From Neocallimastix lanati (nom. inval.) (Eukaryota > Neocallimastigomycota > Neocallimastigomycetes > Neocallimastigales > Neocallimastigaceae): a stretch of 64,000 nt of DNA. Location of the stretch: contig JACVTC010000132.1 of the NCBI GenBank assembly GCA_016946835.1, positions 173,501 through 237,500 on the forward strand, given 5' to 3'. Under the pieces are notes generated by a model. It had not been told where the DNA came from, made no database searches, and was given only the letters and a program-made list of their open reading frames with translations. The position numbers were made by a program, and so were the translations under genes. The stretch's first letter is position 1, and each line of letters begins with the position of its first letter. Of the stretch, positions 58,448-64,000 are shown in pieces.

Positions 58448-61400
58448 AGATATAATTAATTTATATATTTGTATTCATTTAATTATTTAAACTTTTAATT
58501 TTTGTGCCATATTTAAGAAATAAAAAAAAACTAAAAAAAAAAAAAAAAAGATAAATTCCAATTAAGATTTTCTTATCTATTCATTTATTAATTATTAATT
58601 ATTAATTATTAATAAAAATTAAAAAAAAAAAAAAATTATTTTATTCCTTAACTTTTTTTTTAATTTAATTTTTTATTCATTTAATATTTATTTTAACCAA
58701 TAAAAAAAAAATAAAAATATATATATTATACATATTATATTCTATATCAATATATTATATTTTTTTTTTTCTTTTTTTTGTTTTTTTTGTTTTTTTTTTT
58801 TGTTGCTGTTTTGTTTTACTTTTGGCCTTTTTTAAACTTTTTAAAATATTAAAAAAATACATACAAACTTTATTTATTATAATTTATTTAATAATTAATA
58901 TAAAATTATTAAATAAAAAAAAAAAAAAGATTAAATAATTAATTTTTCTATATATGTTAAATTATATTAGTTTAGAATTGATAATTCTTTAATTAAATAT
59001 TTAATTAACAATCATATTTTGTTTTAAGAATTATTATTATATATAATAAATTAAATATAAACTATTAATACTATATAATTATATATTGTATTATACTGTA
59101 GTATATAATTATAGCAATTTCATATTCATGAACTTTTTTAGTTTGTACTCTTTTTTTTTTTTTTTTTTTATCTTTTTACTAAATATTTTTTTTTATCTTT
59201 TTAAAGTTAAAATTTATGTAGTACAAATTAATTAATAGAATATATCCAATATATTTAATTTATAAAAATATATTTTTTTTTTTAATAAATAAATTAAATA
59301 AAAAAATAATCTTAATAAATAGAAAAGAAAATCTTAAAATCTTAAAATGTTTCATATTAAAATAAACTTTGAAAATGATGAATATATTAAATTATCCTAT
59401 AATATATGATAGATTGGATTCCTATATTTGAACATTTTTCGATAAGTAAAATAATTAATATAAAAAAAAGCTTGTGCTATGTTTGTGGCATAATTTTTAT
59501 TTTTCTGGGTAATCAAGAATGAAATAAAGCAAAGCATAATGAATCAAAAAATGATAAATCAATAATAATAAAATTAATAATAAATAAATTATTATTAATA
59601 AATAAATAAATAAATCGTTAATAAAAAATAAATAATAAATAAATTGTTATTAATAAATAAATAAATAAATCGTTAATAAAAAATAAATAATAAATAAATT
59701 GTTATTAATAAATAAATAAATAAATCGTTAATAAAAAATAAATAATAAATAAATTGTTATTAATAAATAAATAAATCGTTAATACAAAATGGATAATAAA
59801 TAAATTGTTATTAATAAATAAATAAATCGTTAATACAAAATGGATAATAAATAAATTGTTATTAATAAATAAATAAATCGTTAATACAAAATGAATAATT
59901 AATGAAAAGGAACAAAATTAATTTAAATAAATAAATAAAGAATAAAAATGTTCTATCAAAATTTAATTTTATGTTTTAATGTTTCAACACCATTTCATAA
60001 TATTTAAACTTTGTTGAATAATTTTTATTTGTTTAAAGTTGGTAGGTAAGATAATAATAATAATAATAATAAATAAATAAATTATATATAAATATTCTAT
60101 TTACTAATTTAATTATTTATTTATTTAAACCATTAATTCAATTATTTAGTTGATTTAATTGATTTATTTTATACTTTGTATATATGTATATATATAATAG
60201 ATATATTTTATAAATGAATCTATTTAAATCATTTCATTTCTTATATTTATGGATGGATTTAATGTATCATCTAAAATATATATATATTATACTTCGAATA
60301 CTTCATAACCTTAAACTAAAATTAAGATTATATGGTCTACAATATACAAGTTAATATATATATATTATCTCCTAAATCCATTAGTTAAAATAATTATGTA
60401 AATGTAATTAAATATATTAATATAAATATAAATAAAAAAAAAACTATAAATAAATTATTATAGTTAAATATATAATAAAATAATATCTTTATATATTAAA
60501 ATATAGAAAAAGGTACCCTTCTACGATATATTAAATATCAAAAGTACCCTCTATATATGTACACCTTTATATTGAATATTTCAAAGGCTATATGAAATGA
60601 GCATAACTCTCTCTATATATATATATATTTGAATAGTTTAATATTCCTATATTCTTTACCTACACCTATATTCTATGCTACAAAAAAATTTTTTTTTGCT
60701 TTTGTATTTTGGTTTTGTTTCGTTCGAGAGATTTATCTCTTTTTTTTTTTTTTTTTTTTTTTACATAAATGTAGGAGAACATCAATAACATATTAATTTT
60801 TAATTTTTATATAATGAATGAATAAAGAATACTTTCAATTATGTATTTATTTATTTATTTATTTATTTATTTATTTCAATTTATGAATTAATGTACAAAT
60901 CATATTTTTAATACATTAAATATTAATATAATTAAAAATGTTTAAACAGTATCAACTAAACTTAACTTATTCAACATTTCATACTTTATATTACATTACT
61001 TGAAGTATTAGGTATTTTAAAAAGATTAATTTTATTGTTAATATTAATCTTTTTATAATAATTATTTTATAAAAAAAAATCTTTTTAAAAGTATTATTAT
61101 TATCAACACTTTAATTATATTGCTAATATAGTAAATAAAACATTTGTTTTATTAAATCTAATAATTATTATAACTACAAGCTTTTTATTTATATTAATTG
61201 TTATTGAAAATATTATATATATAATTTGTTTTTATTAATTAAATAAAATCATTTTATAATTATTATTATTATTATTATTATTATTATTGGTTAATATTTA
61301 TTATAATTGATCCTCTTTAATAATAAATTGTAATATTTTGAAATAATAATAATAAAAAAAAAAAAAAAAAAATGCGAAATGAAAAAAAATTATAATTATA

Positions 61401-62827
61401 ATAAATATAAAACTACCATTGAATTTATTCTTAATTAGAAATAAAGTTCAATGATTGAGAAGTTGATACTTTTAATAATGATAATAAAATAATAAAAAAA
61501 ATTAAAATAAATGTTAATACTATTAATAATTAATGATAATATATTATATTATCAAAAATAAATATTAAACAATATACTGATGATACTGATTAAGATACTA
61601 ATAATTATACTGATAATTTTAATGAAAATAGTAGAAATTAAAAATAAAAATCAATGATAAATAATACTTAAAAACAAAAAAAATTTTTTAATTATTAAAT
61701 ATTAAATGATAATAATAATAATACTGATAATATAATGAAAACTAATAATTAATAATTAAATAAAAGAAATAGAAAATTTAAATAAAAATACAAATATTTA
61801 ACCACACAAAAAAAAAATATTGTGGATATTTTATGATAAAATTATAGCCAATAATCTTCTAGTAAATAATAATAGAAATAGTTGAAATTAAATATAAAAT
61901 TCAATGATAAAAAGTATTATACTTCATATTATATAATTAATATTTTTTGGTAATTGCCTTTCAGATATTATTTAAAATTTATTTAAAAAAATATTTGAAT
62001 TTTATGAAATAGAAGACATACCGCAATTATTTCTAACAAAAAAAAAATAATTATTATTAAGTTAACATTAAAAAATATTTATCGATTGATATATAGAAAA
62101 GATAACAATTTATTTTAGTATATTTATAGGAATTACTAAATGATAGAAACAATATATATTTGAATTTCAATCAATGTTAAATAACTATTGAGAAATAAAT
62201 AAAAAAAGCAGCAGAAGTTTGTGAATTAATTAACAAAAATAAAATAATCATAAAAATATAATAAACAAATGAATATAATATATACGATAATAAATAATTA
62301 TTTAAATATATAATTTATTTCTTTTAGTTTATATTTATTTATAATATCTATGATAAGTAATATTAAAATTTATTCATTGTTTCATATTTTATTACTTATT
62401 CATTTAAAAATACTGTTTCTATAAATATTTACTACTAAATATATTTACACGAATAAACTTACATGTTATAATAATCTTCAAAAACCAAAATATTATGTGA
62501 GTATAGATATTATATTTAAAATATATTTACATAAAACCAATAATATTATAGCGTAGTATAAAATAAAATGATTTAAAGTATATTAATAATAATAAATTTA
62601 CTACATATTAATTAATATACAATAAAATTGTATAACATTTAAATAACATCAAAAAAATATTAAATTAAATGTATTACGATTTTAATACCTGAAAGTTCAT
62701 ATTTCTAAATTACAAAAAATAAATGAGTTTATTAAATATAAGAAATTTTAATTTTATATTGATTAAAATTGGAATATTTATTTGTAATTTGATATAAATT
62801 GTTTAATGATAATATTACCTATCTAAT
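57341..62827. other. Long gene-free AT-rich region
   Basis: About 5.5 kb with no convincing frame, RNA gene or transposon end. It contains TTA/ATT repeats (57360-57395, 57620-57660, 57730-57755, 61260-61290), TTTC repeats (57526-57541), A or T runs (58408-58445, 59150-59170, 60742-60762) and the minisatellite at 59565. A less AT-rich stretch at 60500-60640 with GGTACCCTTCTACG and AAAGTACCCTC is unexplained. Confidence 0.55.
59565..59900. repeat. 51-55-bp minisatellite, six copies
   Basis: AAATCGTTAATA recurs with CGTTA at 59616, 59671, 59726, 59777, 59828 and 59879, i.e. two periods of 55 then three of 51. The later units share ACAAAATGGATAATAAA or a close variant, showing local homogenisation. 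Confidence 0.9.
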
Positions 62828-63560
62828 ATGACTACTTATGTATATAATAATGTTACCAATTACAATGGCAATTATGAATTTCGTTTTATATATGACTACA
62901 CTAACTTAACTAAATCCGGTCAAGAGGTGCTTCAATTACGAAATGAATATTATTTAACTTATTATTGCAAAAATAATATTTGCTTTGAATATCATAGTAC
63001 TGAAAAATTAATTAAAATTCCAAACGAAAATGGAACTAGTGAATTAATTATCACTGACAATTATAGTCAAAATTCGGAAGCAGATCTTAAAGAAGCGTAT
63101 GATTGCTATAAGGATGTATGGTAGTTGTACCTTTAAAGATGAAACCACAAATATGACTCGTGATATTCCGTTTGACAACCATCCAGTTGATTTTTGTAGA
63201 TACAATCCCAAAGCTAATTTAACGGAATGTGATGCTGTCTATGTAAAGCGGACACTGTTCCGGAAGGGCTGGTCTTATATGCATTGTGGTAAATTAGAAG
63301 GGGCATCATGTGTAACTGATGATGAATGTGCATACAATTTATGTATTGATGGAGAGTGTGCAAAGTTATCAAATGGTCCATCTGATAGTGATAATTTGAT
63401 TATGATTGTGTATTTCTATCTAGGTATAACAGTACTGGCTCTTGCGATTCTGTGTCCATTATACAGCTACTGTTATATCCACCAACCTAAGAATCGTAAA
63501 AAGATTGTATTCTTTGCAGCAGTGACGGTTTTTATTTTACTATCGATTTGGGTTAAATAA
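62828..63560 (+). pseudogene. Cysteine-rich membrane protein, frameshifted
   Basis: Two overlapping frames (62828-63124 and 63099-63560) read as one protein. The first is a soluble region with scattered Cys (YYCKNNICFEYHS, EAYDCYKD). The second continues with GSCTFKDETTNM, a compact Cys motif (CGKLEGASCVTDDECAYNLCIDGECAKL) and two hydrophobic segments near the C-terminus (about LIMIVYFYLGITVLALAIL and KIVFFAAVTVFILLSIW). The frames meet at about 63112-63118, where four bases (GTAT) look extra: without them the text would be continuous. No signal peptide is present at the first Met, so a 5' exon may be missing. The Cys motif resembles small disulfide domains of fungal surface proteins; function unknown. 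A sequencing error is an alternative to a real lesion. Confidence 0.6.
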
Positions 63561-63753
63561 ATATTAAAGTTAGAATTCTAGTATTCATATGTGTAACATT
63601 TTTAAAACTGTATAAAGATACACTATAGACCAATTAGTAAAGCTAAATGAACAATAGTAATACGGAGATGAGGACTTAGTTTATCTAAAAATATTTTATA
63701 GCTGCAATTAACGCAAAGATTAATTTTATTATTTATTAAATGCACATATATAA

Positions 63754-63816
<63 letters not shown>

Positions 63817-64000
63817 TTAAAGACTTTTATATCAAAAAAAAAAAAATAAAATAAAAAATAAAAAATAAAAAATACTTTTTAAATATATAAATATAAGAGA
63901 TATTAATAAAAATGTTTCATAATTTTTTTTTATATATTTTTATTATACATTGTAATAGAGGATTTTTGTTTTATAATCTAAAAGTTGTTGTTGTTAATAA
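63561..64000. other. AT-rich downstream region
   Basis: No gene; an A run lies at about 63761-63809. Confidence 0.6.

Overview
The window looks like nuclear DNA of an anaerobic gut fungus (Neocallimastigomycota; relatives of Neocallimastix, Piromyces, Anaeromyces, Orpinomyces). Three things support this: extreme AT richness with very long A/T runs and microsatellites between genes; a secreted glycoside hydrolase ending in two cysteine-rich fungal dockerins (the CBM10-like type of gut-fungal cellulosomes); and pyruvate formate-lyase with an N-terminal extension resembling a hydrogenosomal presequence. The species cannot be told from the sequence.

Layout. 0-14.5 kb is a transposon graveyard: a MULE-type DNA transposon with perfect 21-bp terminal inverted repeats (163-2636), Ty1/copia scraps on the minus strand, a tRNA-like relic, a decayed chromodomain Ty3/gypsy element (about 5.1-8.9 kb), a MITE and a second MULE (10863-13366). 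14.6-21.3 kb holds GH43 copy A with its flanks, interrupted downstream by a 5'-truncated LINE and a MITE. 21.7-29.7 kb is a mosaic of broken TLDc, copia, MULE, LINE and gypsy pieces. 30.3-35.3 kb holds GH43 copy B with matching flanks, carrying a SINE-like insertion that copy A lacks. 36.3-55 kb is a tandem duplication of a unit containing pyruvate formate-lyase and TLDc-domain genes, all on the minus strand (PFL copies at 37149-39578 and 47815-50244; TLDc genes or relics at 42.6, 44.5, 52.4 and 54.4 kb). A seven-helix membrane protein lies at 56.4-57.3 kb, followed by about 5.5 kb without recognisable genes and a frameshifted cysteine-rich membrane protein at 62.8-63.6 kb.

How the genes work together. 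The two GH43 proteins should be secreted, docked onto the cellulosome and act on arabinoxylan side chains or xylo-oligosaccharides. PFL acts at the other end of the same lifestyle, splitting pyruvate to formate and acetyl-CoA in the hydrogenosome. They are not an operon; the window shows gene dosage being raised by local duplication in a repeat-rich landscape.

I saw no CRISPR array, bacterial operon or convincing new enzyme system. The most unusual signals are the SINE-like retroposon with a target-site duplication and an empty site in the sister copy, a TGCATTTCG-terminal signature shared by MULEs and MITEs, transition-type stops in a gypsy gag, coiled-coil length changes in exact 14-residue steps among TLDc paralogs, and mosaic divergence between the GH43 twins.
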